A stretch of DNA of 64,000 nucleotides from DATKPE01 sp033854175 (GCA_033854175.1 JAWOKN010000054.1:25948-89947); one strand, 5' to 3'; shown: positions 48,717 through 57,882, numbered from the stretch's first letter. Notes: generated by a model from the letters alone, not told the origin. Translations and numbers: made by a program.

Positions 48717-49106
48717 TTATCCGTCAACAATGGCGTCTGCTTCGATTTCTACCAGCATCCCGGGATCGATCAGACGGCTCACTTCGATCATTGTCGCGGC
48801 AGGGAGGATGTCACGGAAAAATTCAGCGTGCGCTTTCCCTATTTTTTCCCAGGCTGCAATGTCCGTTACGTAGATCCGCGTACGGACAACATCCCCGAGC
48901 GAAGCCCCGGCCTGCTGTAAGGCCTTTTCAATGTTCCGGATCGCCTGGACGGTCTGCCGGTAAGGATCCCCCTGACCCACAAGATTCCCTTTTTCATCGG
49001 TTGCCGTGGTGCCTGTGACGAATATCTGCCGGTCAAGTCGGACGGCCCTCGAATAACCGACGATCGGCTCCCATTTTGTACCGGAGGAGATGTTAATGCG
49101 TTTCAT
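48717..49106 (-). CDS. RidA-family protein (second copy)
   Basis: The start at 49106 (MKRINISSGTKWEPIVGYSRA) gives a RidA-like protein of 129 residues with FVTGTTATDEKGNLVG, VVRTRIYVTDIAAWEKIG and MIEVSRLIDPGMLVEIEAD. The catalytic Arg region reads PAATMIEVSR instead of PARS/T, so the RidA deaminase Arg is missing and it may have another substrate. It overlaps the ICMT-like gene stop by 14 bases. Confidence 0.85.
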   Translation of the reverse strand: MKRINISSGTKWEPIVGYSRAVRLDRQIFVTGTTATDEKGNLVGQGDPYRQTVQAIRNIEKALQQAGASLGDVVRTRIYVTDIAAWEKIGKAHAEFFRDILPAATMIEVSRLIDPGMLVEIEADAIVDG

Positions 49107-49710
49107 CGGAGTGCCCCGAATGATGTATGGTGAATTTTGGGATATAGGCGGGAACCGCCTTTGTGTAGGCATCAAATTCAGCCCCGAAGTGCTCGCGCAG
49201 GACTTTTTCTTCCGATCGCACCCGGATTGCCGTGCCCCACATGAATATCCCGGTCGCAACCAGGAGTATGATCCATGTGCTCAGCGCAAGCCCCGTCGCA
49301 ATGAGCATCCCGAGCATGCCGGTGTAAATCGGGTTACGCACGATCTTGTAGGGCCCTGTCGTGATGAGCTTGTGACCATCAATGATCCGTGCCGCAAGGG
49401 ACCAGTGTTCTCCGAGGGTTTTTACCGCCGCCAGGGTTATCCAGATGGACCAAACGGCGATGATGATCGCAATGATACCGAGAATTGCCTCCAGCAGAGG
49501 TCCGACGACGGGATACGACGATGAAGGCCGCCGGAACCACCATACAAGCATGTAGCTGATCGCTTCCAGGATCATGCCGACGACGGCATGGGAGTGCCGT
49601 TTGACCTGAGATGCCTTTTTTGTCCTTTTGCGCGTGATGATGGCGACTGCAAAAATTACCCAGCAGAGGAATATCGCGTATAAAAAAAGCTCATGAAGGA
49701 CTCTTGACAT
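49093..49710 (-). CDS. Isoprenylcysteine methyltransferase-like membrane protein
   Basis: Five hydrophobic segments and the C-terminal ICMT/PEMT motif (TTGPYKIVRNPIYTGMLG, then RSEEKVLREHFGAEFDAYTK) place it in the family of integral membrane methyltransferases acting on small lipids or prenylated substrates. The substrate in bacteria is usually unknown. Length is 205 residues. It is transcribed away from the FadL-like gene across 114 bases. Confidence 0.85.
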   Translation of the reverse strand: MSRVLHELFLYAIFLCWVIFAVAIITRKRTKKASQVKRHSHAVVGMILEAISYMLVWWFRRPSSSYPVVGPLLEAILGIIAIIIAVWSIWITLAAVKTLGEHWSLAARIIDGHKLITTGPYKIVRNPIYTGMLGMLIATGLALSTWIILLVATGIFMWGTAIRVRSEEKVLREHFGAEFDAYTKAVPAYIPKFTIHHSGHSDETH

Positions 49711-49824
49711 GACTTCAACGGAGATCGTGAATATTTTTGGAGATGGCTGAGATAATACCTATCTTCCCGGGAAATTCATTCCCTTGATCGAGGAAGACCG
49801 GTCTGTATCTCACGTGCAACCGCG

Positions 49825-51015
49825 ATGGTAGCCGCTTGTAAAAAATATACTAATTTCCTCCCTCTCTTGATACTGATTTTTTTGACCGGTGTTTCACCGG
49901 CGGTCGATGCCGTCGCTCAAACCAATTATCTGATAAATTCATCGGCATTCACCCGTGCCGGCATACAGTACTGGGCCTCAGGAGGAGCCGTCGCCCAGGA
50001 AGGCCTGCCGTCTGCAGCGGTGAATAATCCTGCCGCACTCTCCGTGCAGACGCTTACACTCTATGCAGAAGCGGGAAAACAGTCCGAAGATAACTGGCTG
50101 TTCGATCTCAACTACGACGGTCAGTGGATCGCTCCATCGTATGTCTCCCTCTCGCTTCCGGTGAATGACTGGAGCCTGAGCGTCGGTTATGCGAATAGCT
50201 ATGATTATTATCTTTCCACCGGCCCTATCGCCGTCACGACAGAGGGGATGCCCGAGGGAACAGGTCAGTTTTTTGAGTTTGAGAGATCTGTTGTCGTGCA
50301 TACTATCTTTGGGTCTGCGGGTTATCACTCATCCGAAAATGTGTCACTCGGTCTGACGCTCGGCCTGGATGTCATCACGCTGAAGGACGGGTTCGATGAA
50401 CTCCAGGCCCGCGCGAACGGTCTCGGAGCACTGGGCATGGCCGGCGTGATCTACCGGCCGGTCCCGACAGTCGGAATCGGGGGCGTGCTGACATTGAGAT
50501 CAAAAGTTGATATGAATGCCTCCTATGCCTATCCACCGTCCTCATTGATTCCGATTGATCCGGGTTCGGGGGTGGTACTGGTACAGGTTCCGCCGGAGGT
50601 TTTTGCATTCAGAGCCTCGTTTCCGTGGACAATCGCCGCAGGGGTTGACTGGAGATTTTTGCCGGCTGCAGAACTGATGTTTGGCCTGGAGTATCAGCAC
50701 TGGTCGGGTGTGTCGAATACTAACGTCAATCCTTTTCAGGCCCGCTTCGGGGCAGCGGTCTCGCTGTCACCCGCCGTAAAACTCCGGCTGGGATTGTTCA
50801 CCGCAACAGAGCCCGTGGCATCCGTACAAACGTTTTTGAATCAGAATTTTCTCTCGGCCGGCCTCGATTACCGCCTCATCGACAATCTTACGCTCGTTGC
50901 AGGGATCCTCGACAGCCACCTTCTCAGCGGTACCGAAAACCTCCCGAGCTTTTCCAACGTGTCAAAGACGTTCAGACAGACGTTTGTCTCTCTTGGGGCC
51001 ATGTATACCAGGTAG
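49825..51015 (+). CDS. FadL/OMPP1-like outer-membrane protein
   Basis: After a signal peptide (residues about 12-31, ending AVAQ) the protein is a long beta-barrel. It shows an N-terminal AFTRAGIQYWASGGAVAQEG with 'NNPAALS' and strand pairs such as PFQARFGAAVSLSPAVKLRLGL, in part (ARFGAAVSLSPAVKLRLG). NPAALS is the FadL N-terminal signature. FadL-type channels take up hydrophobic compounds. Length is 396 residues. It stands alone on the plus strand. Confidence 0.82.
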   Translation: MVAACKKYTNFLPLLILIFLTGVSPAVDAVAQTNYLINSSAFTRAGIQYWASGGAVAQEGLPSAAVNNPAALSVQTLTLYAEAGKQSEDNWLFDLNYDGQWIAPSYVSLSLPVNDWSLSVGYANSYDYYLSTGPIAVTTEGMPEGTGQFFEFERSVVVHTIFGSAGYHSSENVSLGLTLGLDVITLKDGFDELQARANGLGALGMAGVIYRPVPTVGIGGVLTLRSKVDMNASYAYPPSSLIPIDPGSGVVLVQVPPEVFAFRASFPWTIAAGVDWRFLPAAELMFGLEYQHWSGVSNTNVNPFQARFGAAVSLSPAVKLRLGLFTATEPVASVQTFLNQNFLSAGLDYRLIDNLTLVAGILDSHLLSGTENLPSFSNVSKTFRQTFVSLGAMYTR

Positions 51016-51075
51016 GCGCGTGCCTGTTTCGTACGCGGTGAAATTTTTCCGGATCGATGGGGGGACTTTTTTCAG

Positions 51076-51528
51076 TCACCGTGGAAGGAGCCCGAGCAGC
51101 TTCCAGAGCCAGCGATGCGCCCGGTGGATTCCCTTGCTCTTCCTGAGATAGAGGAGTATGCACGTCCCGTGCACCTCCGTGATTCCGTGCTCGTTGCAGT
51201 AGGTGATCTCATCGGGTGAAAATGATCCGCTCTGCATCCAGACCCGCCGGATTCCCGCGGATGCGGCGTCCGAGAGGACACGCCGGGTTTCCCGGGGATG
51301 TACACTGATGAGAACACCACCGACGGTTCCCGGAAGCGCTCCCAGGGAAGGATAACATTCCAGCCCCTCGATGACACCTGCGGAAGGATGAACCGGGAAT
51401 AGCCGGTAACCGTTTGCCAGTAGTTCACGGACCGCAACGTTTCCGAACTTTTTCCCGGACCGGGATGCCCCCACAACTGCAAGGCTGTCCTGATCCAGGA
51501 ATTCTTCGACATCATGCTTGGAATTCAT
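51076..51528 (-). CDS. CoA-binding-domain protein (YccU-like)
   Basis: The Rossmann-fold CoA-binding domain (DSLAVVGASRSGKKFGNVAV, LFPVHPSAGVIEGLECYPSL, VGGVLISVHPRE) is followed by VWMQSGSFSPDEI and GCTILLY-like GTCILLYLRK. It is the free-standing YccU-type domain of 150 residues found in many bacteria. Acyl-CoA or NADP binding is possible; the reaction is unknown. Confidence 0.85.
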   Translation of the reverse strand: MNSKHDVEEFLDQDSLAVVGASRSGKKFGNVAVRELLANGYRLFPVHPSAGVIEGLECYPSLGALPGTVGGVLISVHPRETRRVLSDAASAGIRRVWMQSGSFSPDEITYCNEHGITEVHGTCILLYLRKSKGIHRAHRWLWKLLGLLPR

Positions 51529-51592
51529 GACGTAAGATCCTCAGGTTGAACCATTGTCGTAAGATTCTGAATAGGGAAGGGGACTGTCCGCG

Positions 51593-51955
51593 TCAGCTTC
51601 CCCTCTGCCCACCCCTCCGGATCGCTCCACTCCCCCGGTAACTGCTGTCCCCCCGGAAAACCGGAGCACCCGAGGGACCGTGCCCGCCGGTTTTTGCCAT
51701 CATGCGGAACGGATCGTCGGGTTTCAGGATTCTTACGCGCAGCGGTTTTCCCTGCATGTCCTTTCCCCGTAATCCTTCCACGGCGGCACGGGCTTCCGAC
51801 CTGACCGGCATTTCCACTATCCCGTACCCCTGCGATCGGCCGGTCTTTTTGTCGATCCCGATGTTTGCCGCCCGTACCGTCCCGAACGGCTCGAACATTG
51901 TCCGAAGCTCGCTGTCTGTAACTTCTGTGGGTAAATTTCCGATGAAGATGTGCAT
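51593..51955 (-). CDS. RNA-binding protein with one RRM and a Gly/Arg tail
   Basis: A single RNA recognition motif occupies residues 1-80. RNP2 is IFIGNLPT and RNP1 is SQGYGIVEMP, where the usual aromatic is replaced. The tail is basic and Gly/Arg-rich (GSGAIRRGGQRGS). Single-RRM proteins of this kind are cold- or stress-associated in many bacteria. Length is 120 residues. Confidence 0.9.
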   Translation of the reverse strand: MHIFIGNLPTEVTDSELRTMFEPFGTVRAANIGIDKKTGRSQGYGIVEMPVRSEARAAVEGLRGKDMQGKPLRVRILKPDDPFRMMAKTGGHGPSGAPVFRGDSSYRGSGAIRRGGQRGS

Positions 51956-52099
51956 GTCATTGCCTGTAGGTTGTGGAAATCTTTCGGTGAATACCTCTCG
52001 TGCAATCTAACAAATTTTTCAGACAGATACCACGCGCGCGATCACGGCTTCATACCACCCGTCGTGTGTGAAGCTGGCGCGGATATGCCCCGGGGGCTG

Positions 52100-52270
52100 T
52101 CACATATCCAGAAAATCCAGCAACTTGTGCATCAGCACGGCAGGCCAGAACAGCGCCTTGATGAATCCCAATACTCCCTCCCAGAATGTCGCCGAGTCCT
52201 GGATGAAGTAGACCGCCGCACCGGTAAGCGCCATGCCGTAGATGCTGCCTACCATGTTCCTGTATTTCAT
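52100..52270 (-). CDS. Small one- or two-helix membrane protein
   Basis: From ATG 52270 the protein is MKYRNMVGSIYGMALTGAAV... (56 residues), with a hydrophobic segment and a second amphipathic one (GVLGFIKALFWPAVLMHKLL). AAAGG lies ten bases before this ATG. A longer frame to 52324 adds a polar HTHERHGG stretch that is not obviously protein-like. The function is unknown. Confidence 0.55.
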   Translation of the reverse strand: MKYRNMVGSIYGMALTGAAVYFIQDSATFWEGVLGFIKALFWPAVLMHKLLDFLDM

Positions 52271-52369
52271 GCCACCATGCCTTTCGTGTGTGTGTTCTTG
52301 TATCGTATCCCCCGTTGCCATCATGCCTTTATGAAGGATTTTTTTGAAAAGAGATCTGATGCCGTTGCG

Positions 52370-53506
52370 TCAACGGGCGGTGATAAGATCCGGTGTGATG
52401 TCACCCGGACCGGAACAGCCCAAGAGCGCCAGTGTGCGGTCGAATTCATCACGGAGTATCTCGATTGCCCTGGCCGCACCTTCAGCTCCACCCGCCGCCA
52501 GTCCGTACGCCGCCGCACGCCCGACGATGACCGCGTCAGCACCGCATGCCAGCGCCTTGGCTATGTCGCTTCCGCGCCGGATGCCGCCATCCACGATCAC
52601 CGATGCCTTTCCCCGGATTTCACGCGAAATTTCAGGGAGAACGTCCATGCCGCATGCGGCACCGTCAAGCTGCCTTCCACCGTGATTGGAGAGGACGATG
52701 CCGTCAGCACCGTATCCGACCGCTTTCATTGCGTCATCTCCCCTCAGGACGCCCTTCAGAAGGAGCTTTCCCTTCCATATGTCCCGAAACCGGCGGAAGT
52801 CATCCCAGTCGAGAGTTGGATCGAACATGTGGAGGGGCATGAATGCCGCCGAATCCGTCCCCGAGGCGAGTTCCGATTCGACGTTGACAAAACGGGGCCG
52901 TTGGGTCGCGACCCGCATGAGCCACCCCGGGTGCATCATCGCGTTGAGCTTTGTCCGCAGTGTGAACTTCCTCGACGGAAGAAGACCCGACCGCAAATCA
53001 CGTTCCCGCTTGCCCGCGACCGGGAAATCACTGGTGATGACGAGTGTTTCATACCCCGCCGCAGCCGCGCGCCGGATCAACCCGTCCGATATCGATCGCT
53101 GCGGAAACACGTAACACTGGAACCATCGCCGGCCGCCTGCCTTCTGCGCGATGTCTTCAATCGAGTGCATCGATACGGTCGACACGCCGTAGGGGACACC
53201 TGCCCGCGATGCGGCACGCGCCATCTCGAGATCACCGTGCCGCCATACAAAACCGAGTAATCCGACAGGGGCGATGATGACCGGCAACGCGGACGGCTGC
53301 CCGAGGATTTTGGTGCTCGGATCCCGCTTCGATCTACCCATAAGCGTCCGCGGCTTGAACCGCAGCCGTTCGAATGATTCTCGGTTCGCCCTGAGCGTTA
53401 CCTCGTCTTCTGCACCGCCATCGACGTAGTCGAAGATGAATTTCGGTAACCGCCTTCGGGCGAGCTTTCGTAAATCCTCGATGTTGACGGCTTTCTGAAC
53501 GTTCAT
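52370..53506 (-). CDS. FMN-dependent alpha-hydroxy-acid oxidase/dehydrogenase (LldD-like)
   Basis: The TIM-barrel FMN enzyme oxidises L-2-hydroxy acids to keto acids. Motifs are PVIIAPVGLLGFVWRHGDLE, ITSDFPVAGKRERDLR, the SNHGGRQLDG segment with the catalytic His, and IVDGGIRRGSDIAKALACGA (FMN phosphate). Length is 378 residues. The substrate could be lactate, glycolate or another hydroxy acid. Confidence 0.9.
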   Translation of the reverse strand: MNVQKAVNIEDLRKLARRRLPKFIFDYVDGGAEDEVTLRANRESFERLRFKPRTLMGRSKRDPSTKILGQPSALPVIIAPVGLLGFVWRHGDLEMARAASRAGVPYGVSTVSMHSIEDIAQKAGGRRWFQCYVFPQRSISDGLIRRAAAAGYETLVITSDFPVAGKRERDLRSGLLPSRKFTLRTKLNAMMHPGWLMRVATQRPRFVNVESELASGTDSAAFMPLHMFDPTLDWDDFRRFRDIWKGKLLLKGVLRGDDAMKAVGYGADGIVLSNHGGRQLDGAACGMDVLPEISREIRGKASVIVDGGIRRGSDIAKALACGADAVIVGRAAAYGLAAGGAEGAARAIEILRDEFDRTLALLGCSGPGDITPDLITAR

Positions 53507-53576
53507 TGAATCCGCTTCTGTGAAAATGCAACGATGTCCTTCACATGTCTGCCCCGATCCGGATCCTCATCGAAGT

Positions 53577-53966
53577 TCAGGGTTCGATGATCCCCGTGGT
53601 TGTTCCATGTCCGAAGACTTTCAAGAATATCAGCTTCCTGTTTTTTGAATTCTGGAGTTTCAGCGTGAACGATGTGTCGTTTTCCCAATTGTAGGTCGCG
53701 CGATTGTATTGAACATCACTTCCGTAATATGCCTCGAAAAGCCGCAGCGTGTCCCGCTCAACCCTGTAGAATGCTATACCATAGGCCCTGGCCTGAACGC
53801 TGTCATGCGGAATTTTTGTTCTGTATACCACGACATCCTTCGCGATGTGCCTGCCGGGATCAAGAATGGGCTTGTTGTTCTGGACGGGGACGTTTTTTTC
53901 CTGTGCGTATGCCAGAAGCGGAACGAGGAGGAGGAGGACGACGACGATCAGGAATCGGAGGTTCAT
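53577..53966 (-). CDS. Small secreted protein of unknown function
   Basis: A signal peptide (LRFLIVVVLLLLVPLLAYA, cleavage near AYAQ) precedes about 108 residues with beta-rich character (YGIAFYRVERDTLRLFEAYY, SFTLKLQNSKNRKLIFLKV). No family was recognised. A strongly G-quadruplex-forming tract lies about 90-110 bases upstream of its start on the coding strand. Confidence 0.6.
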   Translation of the reverse strand: MNLRFLIVVVLLLLVPLLAYAQEKNVPVQNNKPILDPGRHIAKDVVVYRTKIPHDSVQARAYGIAFYRVERDTLRLFEAYYGSDVQYNRATYNWENDTSFTLKLQNSKNRKLIFLKVFGHGTTTGIIEP

Positions 53967-54053
53967 GGCTTTTCTTGTTGTGAATCGACGGTTGTGAGAT
54001 GAGGAGGAGATGGTGCAAAATATACCTCTTTGTATCTAAATGTTCAAGCATGA

Positions 54054-54079
54054 CCCCGCCTCCCCCTCCCCCTCCCCCC
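54054..54079 (-). other. Putative G-quadruplex tract upstream of a secreted-protein gene
   Basis: On the minus strand, four G runs of 6, 5, 5 and 4 (54079-54074, 54072-54068, 54066-54062, 54057-54054) are separated by loops of 1, 1 and 4 bases. The tract is 88-113 bases upstream of the ATG at 53966. In the DNA coding strand or the mRNA leader it could fold as a quadruplex; alternatively it is a simple (CCCCCT) repeat with no function. Confidence 0.6.
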
Positions 54080-54125
54080 GTTCCTGAGCCGGCAATCGGC
54101 TATTCTCCGCTGAAGATCGCGGAAA

Positions 54126-54752
54126 TCAGGGGGTATGGCGAAATCTCGTCATTTTTAACTTTTTTTCCAGATGCCTCTTGACCTTCTCCCATTCCGAATC
54201 GATGATGCTGTAATATACCGTGTGCCTGTACCGCCCGTCCGGAGTGATCATGTGGTTCCTCAACGTACCCTCCTCCTTCGCCCCGATCCGAAGGAGCGCA
54301 TCCCGGGATCGTTTGTTGAGTGAGTCGGTCTTGAATTCCACCCTGATGCACCGGAGATCTTCGAATGCATGCACGAGGAGGAGATATTTCGTCTCCGTGT
54401 TGACCGCTGTCCGCTGCCATTTCCTGGCGATCCATGTCCAGCCGATCTCCAGCTTTCTGTTCCCCCTGTCGATGTTCCCGTACCGCGTGCTCCCGGCGAT
54501 GGTTCCGGTTGAATTTTCCACGATCACAAACGGCAGGGCCGTTCCCTCCTCCTGATTTTTCAGCGCGGTCCGGATGTATTCCATCATGTCGTCCGGACTT
54601 TCCATCCTGACCGTTGCGAGTTTCCATACATCGGGATCACGACCGGCTTCACAGAGCCCCGCATGATGGGCAATCAAAAGCGGTTCCAGCCTGATATGCC
54701 GGCCGCCGAGTATCACTGGCCGGATGTTCATTGCCCCTCGACCACCTGTCAT
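54126..54752 (-). CDS. GNAT acetyltransferase (RimJ/RimL-like)
   Basis: RimJ/RimL-type N-acetyltransferases modify protein N-termini or small molecules. The pattern LGGRHIRLEPLLIAHHAGL at the start, TRYGNIDRGNRKLEIGWTWI, and LRCIRVEFKTDSLNKRSRDALLRIGAKEEG, in part (VEFKTDSLNKRSRDALLRIG), is characteristic. The start at 54752 overlaps the ettA stop (ATGA). Length is 208 residues. Confidence 0.9.
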   Translation of the reverse strand: MTGGRGAMNIRPVILGGRHIRLEPLLIAHHAGLCEAGRDPDVWKLATVRMESPDDMMEYIRTALKNQEEGTALPFVIVENSTGTIAGSTRYGNIDRGNRKLEIGWTWIARKWQRTAVNTETKYLLLVHAFEDLRCIRVEFKTDSLNKRSRDALLRIGAKEEGTLRNHMITPDGRYRHTVYYSIIDSEWEKVKRHLEKKLKMTRFRHTP

Positions 54753-56422
54753 GTTCTCATCAGTTTTTTGTACCTGATCCGGTGAGGCCGACCAGCTTCA
54801 ATTCCCAGCAACTTTCTCCTGTGTTCCTCAAATTCGGAGTAGTTGCCGTCATACCAGATCGCCTCACTCTCCCCCTCGAATGCGAGGATGTGCGTCGAAA
54901 CCCTGTCGAGAAACCACCTGTCGTGCGATATGATCACCGCACAGCCTGCAAAGTTCTGAAGCGCCTCCTCCAGCGCGCGCAGGGTGTTGACGTCGAGATC
55001 GTTTGTCGGTTCGTCCAGAAGAAGGAGATTGGCGCCTTCTTTCAGGATCTTGGCCAGATGTACACGGTTCCTTTCACCGCCGGACAGGACCCCGATCGGC
55101 TTTTGCTGATCGGTACCGCTGAAATTGAACCGCGCAACATATGCCCTGGAATTGACCTCCCGGTTGCCCAGCCTGATCATATCCTCACCGCCCGTGATCT
55201 CCTGCCATATGGTCTTTGACGGGTCAAGCGGCCTGTTCTGATCGACGTATGCGAGCTTCACCGTCTCGCCAATGGTGATCGCCCCTGAATCGGGTTTTTC
55301 CTCCCCCGTGATCATCCTGAAAAGGGTTGTTTTTCCCGCCCCGTTCGGCCCGATGACGCCGATGATTCCACCCGCGGGCAGGCTGAAATTCAGATCCTCG
55401 TAGAGCAGCTTCTCATTGAAGCCTTTTGAAACATGTCTCGCCTCAATGACAATGCCCCCGAGCCGCGGACCCGGCGGTATGTAGATTTCCATCTCATCGT
55501 TCCGCTTTTCATTCTCCTCTGCCAGCATGTTCTCGTACGCCGCTATGCGTGCCTTGCTCTTCGCATGCCTCCCCTTGGGGTTCAAACGCACCCACTCGAG
55601 CTCCTTCTGGAGAATCCTCTGCCGCTTTGATTCCTGCTTTTCTTCGATTGCAAGCCGGGCCCGCTTCTGCTCGAGCCACGATGAGTAATTCCCCTGAAAC
55701 GGAATCCCTTCCCCCCGGTCCAGTTCCAGTATCCAGCCGGCTACGTTGTCGAGGAAATATCGGTCGTGCGTTACCGCAATCACCGTCCCCCTGTACTGGG
55801 CGAGATGCTGCTCGAGCCAGGCGACCGATTCCGCATCGAGATGGTTCGTCGGTTCGTCGAGCAGCAGCACATCGGGCTCCTGCAGAAGGAGCCTGCAGAG
55901 GGCCACACGCCGGCGCTCACCCCCCGATATGACCCGGGTGGGTGTTTCCGGGGGCGGACAACGGAGCGCGTCCATCGCCTGTTCGAGCTTGCTGTCGATG
56001 TCCCACGCGGCCAGATGATCGATCTGTTCCTGGAGTTTCGACTGCTGTTCGAGCAGTTTGTCGTAATCCGCATCGGGCTCGGAGAATTTTGCGCTGATGG
56101 CTTCGTACTGCTTCAAGAGGGCGACGGTGGCCTGGGCGCCTTCCTCCACGATTTCCCTGACGGTTTTCGCCGGGTCGAGTTCGGGCTCCTGGGGAAGATA
56201 ACCAAACGTGATCCCCTTCTGCGCCGTTATTTCACCCAGATAATCGTTGTCGATACCGGCGATGATTTTCAGCAGCGTGCTCTTGCCGGAGCCGTTCAAT
56301 CCCAGAACACCGATCTTTGCGCCGTAGAAGAACGAGAGATAGATGTCCTTCAATACCTGACGGTTGGGAGGGTAGACCTTCCCCACACCGATCATCGAGA
56401 ATATGATTTTATTGTCAGCCAT
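54749..56422 (-). CDS. ettA: Energy-dependent translational throttle protein EttA (ABC-F)
   Basis: EttA binds the ribosomal E site and controls the first peptide bonds when ATP is low. Both ABC modules are intact (Walker A GLNGSGKSTLLKIIAG and GPNGAGKTTLFRMITG; signatures ISGGERRRVALCRLL and LSGGERNRVHLAKIL; Walker B LLLDEPTNHLDAESVAW and LLLDEPTNDLDVNT). At 557 residues it matches EttA rather than the larger ABC-F members. It lies four bases after the upstream lipoprotein gene and overlaps the GNAT gene, so the three may be co-transcribed. Confidence 0.95.
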   Translation of the reverse strand: MADNKIIFSMIGVGKVYPPNRQVLKDIYLSFFYGAKIGVLGLNGSGKSTLLKIIAGIDNDYLGEITAQKGITFGYLPQEPELDPAKTVREIVEEGAQATVALLKQYEAISAKFSEPDADYDKLLEQQSKLQEQIDHLAAWDIDSKLEQAMDALRCPPPETPTRVISGGERRRVALCRLLLQEPDVLLLDEPTNHLDAESVAWLEQHLAQYRGTVIAVTHDRYFLDNVAGWILELDRGEGIPFQGNYSSWLEQKRARLAIEEKQESKRQRILQKELEWVRLNPKGRHAKSKARIAAYENMLAEENEKRNDEMEIYIPPGPRLGGIVIEARHVSKGFNEKLLYEDLNFSLPAGGIIGVIGPNGAGKTTLFRMITGEEKPDSGAITIGETVKLAYVDQNRPLDPSKTIWQEITGGEDMIRLGNREVNSRAYVARFNFSGTDQQKPIGVLSGGERNRVHLAKILKEGANLLLLDEPTNDLDVNTLRALEEALQNFAGCAVIISHDRWFLDRVSTHILAFEGESEAIWYDGNYSEFEEHRRKLLGIEAGRPHRIRYKKLMRT

Positions 56423-56425
56423 GGT

Positions 56426-56824
56426 TTATTTTACGCATTTCATCATCCGTACCTGCGTCATGCCCCTTGCTTCCATTGTGTAATAATAGTCGCCGCTCGG
56501 GAAATTCATCCCGGGATTGAAAACAACCTCATAAAGTCCCGCCGCTGCCATAAATTTATTGTCAATGACTGTCGCTATTTCCTGCCAGTCTTCTGTGTAA
56601 ACCTTGATAGTGACCATCATGGTGTCGGAGGTCCTGAAAATTATGGCGGTGACCGGGTCGAACGGGTTCGGCTGGTTTTGTTCGAGGAGAAAAGGGACTC
56701 GTGCACCGCTCCCGAGTTCGCTGCCATCCTGAAATGCCGCCGTGATCTTATCCTCGTCAGAACAGGATAGTGCGGTGAGCGTGAGAATAATCGCGAAGAG
56801 GAATACCATGATCCGGTTTGTCAT
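56426..56824 (-). CDS. Lipoprotein with a C-terminal-domain-like module (type IX secretion-like)
   Basis: The signal peptide ends in a lipobox (LTALSC, Cys near residue 21). The second half (EQNQPNPFDPVTAIIFRTSD, then VTIKVYTEDWQEIAT and YEVVFNPGMNFPSGDYYYTM) matches the C-terminal domain of type IX secretion substrates and FlgD-like Ig folds. Length is 132 residues. Combining a lipid anchor with this module is unusual. It follows the PorV-like gene by two bases, a likely functional pairing. Confidence 0.75.
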   Translation of the reverse strand: MTNRIMVFLFAIILTLTALSCSDEDKITAAFQDGSELGSGARVPFLLEQNQPNPFDPVTAIIFRTSDTMMVTIKVYTEDWQEIATVIDNKFMAAAGLYEVVFNPGMNFPSGDYYYTMEARGMTQVRMMKCVK

Positions 56825-56826
56825 GA

Positions 56827-57882
56827 TCAGAACTCCATCGATAGTGTCGAATCGAAATGCCAGGTTGGTTCCAAGGTGCTGTTGTAGCGTGCGATGTCAC
56901 AATGGAAGAATTTGATATCCAGACCGAACCCGAATGTTCCGTACGAATTCGTCGGTCCGCGGGTATCGTCGAAATATCCTGCCCTGAAGGAGAGCAACCG
57001 CAGCAGCGTCAGTTCACCCCCTACATGGATGTAATCGAGTGCCGAAGATTCGTGGGTCCGTTTTTCGAACTCCACCGCAACCAGGACTCCGACCGGTTGT
57101 GTCGATACCGGTGCGTATGATGTACCCAGCCTGATCAGCGACGGAATCGCATCGCTTTGCGCCGGATCTATCTGGCCGACATTGGTCCCGACATTCGCTA
57201 CCGTGAACCCGACCGATAGACCGTCTCCCGCCCGGCGGGAGCCGATAGATCCTATAAAGCTCCCTTCACCGGTCTCCGGAATGTCCTTGTATGTCGTCCC
57301 GGGTATGAGGTTCCTGGCGAGTACACCGATATCAAAAATCCAGCCCGTGGGATTCTTCCCGGCCGATCCAACGAGCTCGGTCATATCGACGAGATTCAAC
57401 CGCAGCATCGACGCGCTTAGGCCGAGCGAGACATTCTCCGTCACCAGGTGCGCGTAGGAAATCTTCCCCTGCCAGGATGTGGGGCTGTTTTTCTCAAGCT
57501 CGGTGACGCTTCCCCCCAAAAAATAGGTCTGAACGACCTGCCGGGATCTGTGATAGAGGTTCGTCGAGATCCCTATCGCGTTGGTGCTGTTGATTACGTA
57601 CATGGCCGAGAGATAGGAGTGAACCGTGTTGCCGAAAAAGGGGACAGGCTTGACGAACGATCCTGTCATACCGAGCGAGGGGCCGAAGACGAGCGCCGCC
57701 GGATTGTAGTATCCCGCGAAGGGATCATCCGCAAGCGAGGTCCCGACTCCGCCCATCGCCATTGAACGTGCGGACGGTTGCAAAAGGAGGAACCGTGCGG
57801 TGGTTTCCTGTGCGTGGCATTGTTGGAGAAAAATGAAAAGTGAAACGAGAAAACTCGCTCTAACGGGGTTCATCCGTTTCAT
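56827..57882 (-). CDS. PorV/UPF0164-like outer-membrane protein
   Basis: After a signal peptide (residues about 1-24) the barrel begins ARFLLLQPSARSMAMGGVGTSLADDPFAGYYNPAALVF, split here (QPSARSMAMGGVGTSLADD), which is the hallmark N-terminus of PorV/PorQ and UPF0164 proteins of the FCB group. PorV works with the type IX secretion system as its lipid-anchoring shuttle. Length is 351 residues. The lipoprotein downstream carries a module of the same system. Confidence 0.82.
   Translation of the reverse strand: MKRMNPVRASFLVSLFIFLQQCHAQETTARFLLLQPSARSMAMGGVGTSLADDPFAGYYNPAALVFGPSLGMTGSFVKPVPFFGNTVHSYLSAMYVINSTNAIGISTNLYHRSRQVVQTYFLGGSVTELEKNSPTSWQGKISYAHLVTENVSLGLSASMLRLNLVDMTELVGSAGKNPTGWIFDIGVLARNLIPGTTYKDIPETGEGSFIGSIGSRRAGDGLSVGFTVANVGTNVGQIDPAQSDAIPSLIRLGTSYAPVSTQPVGVLVAVEFEKRTHESSALDYIHVGGELTLLRLLSFRAGYFDDTRGPTNSYGTFGFGLDIKFFHCDIARYNSTLEPTWHFDSTLSMEF

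Noticed and set aside
53999..54181. 60-residue plus-strand frame with a run of eight prolines
   Set aside because: The prolines come from the C-rich repeat, and there is no ribosome site or homologous pattern.
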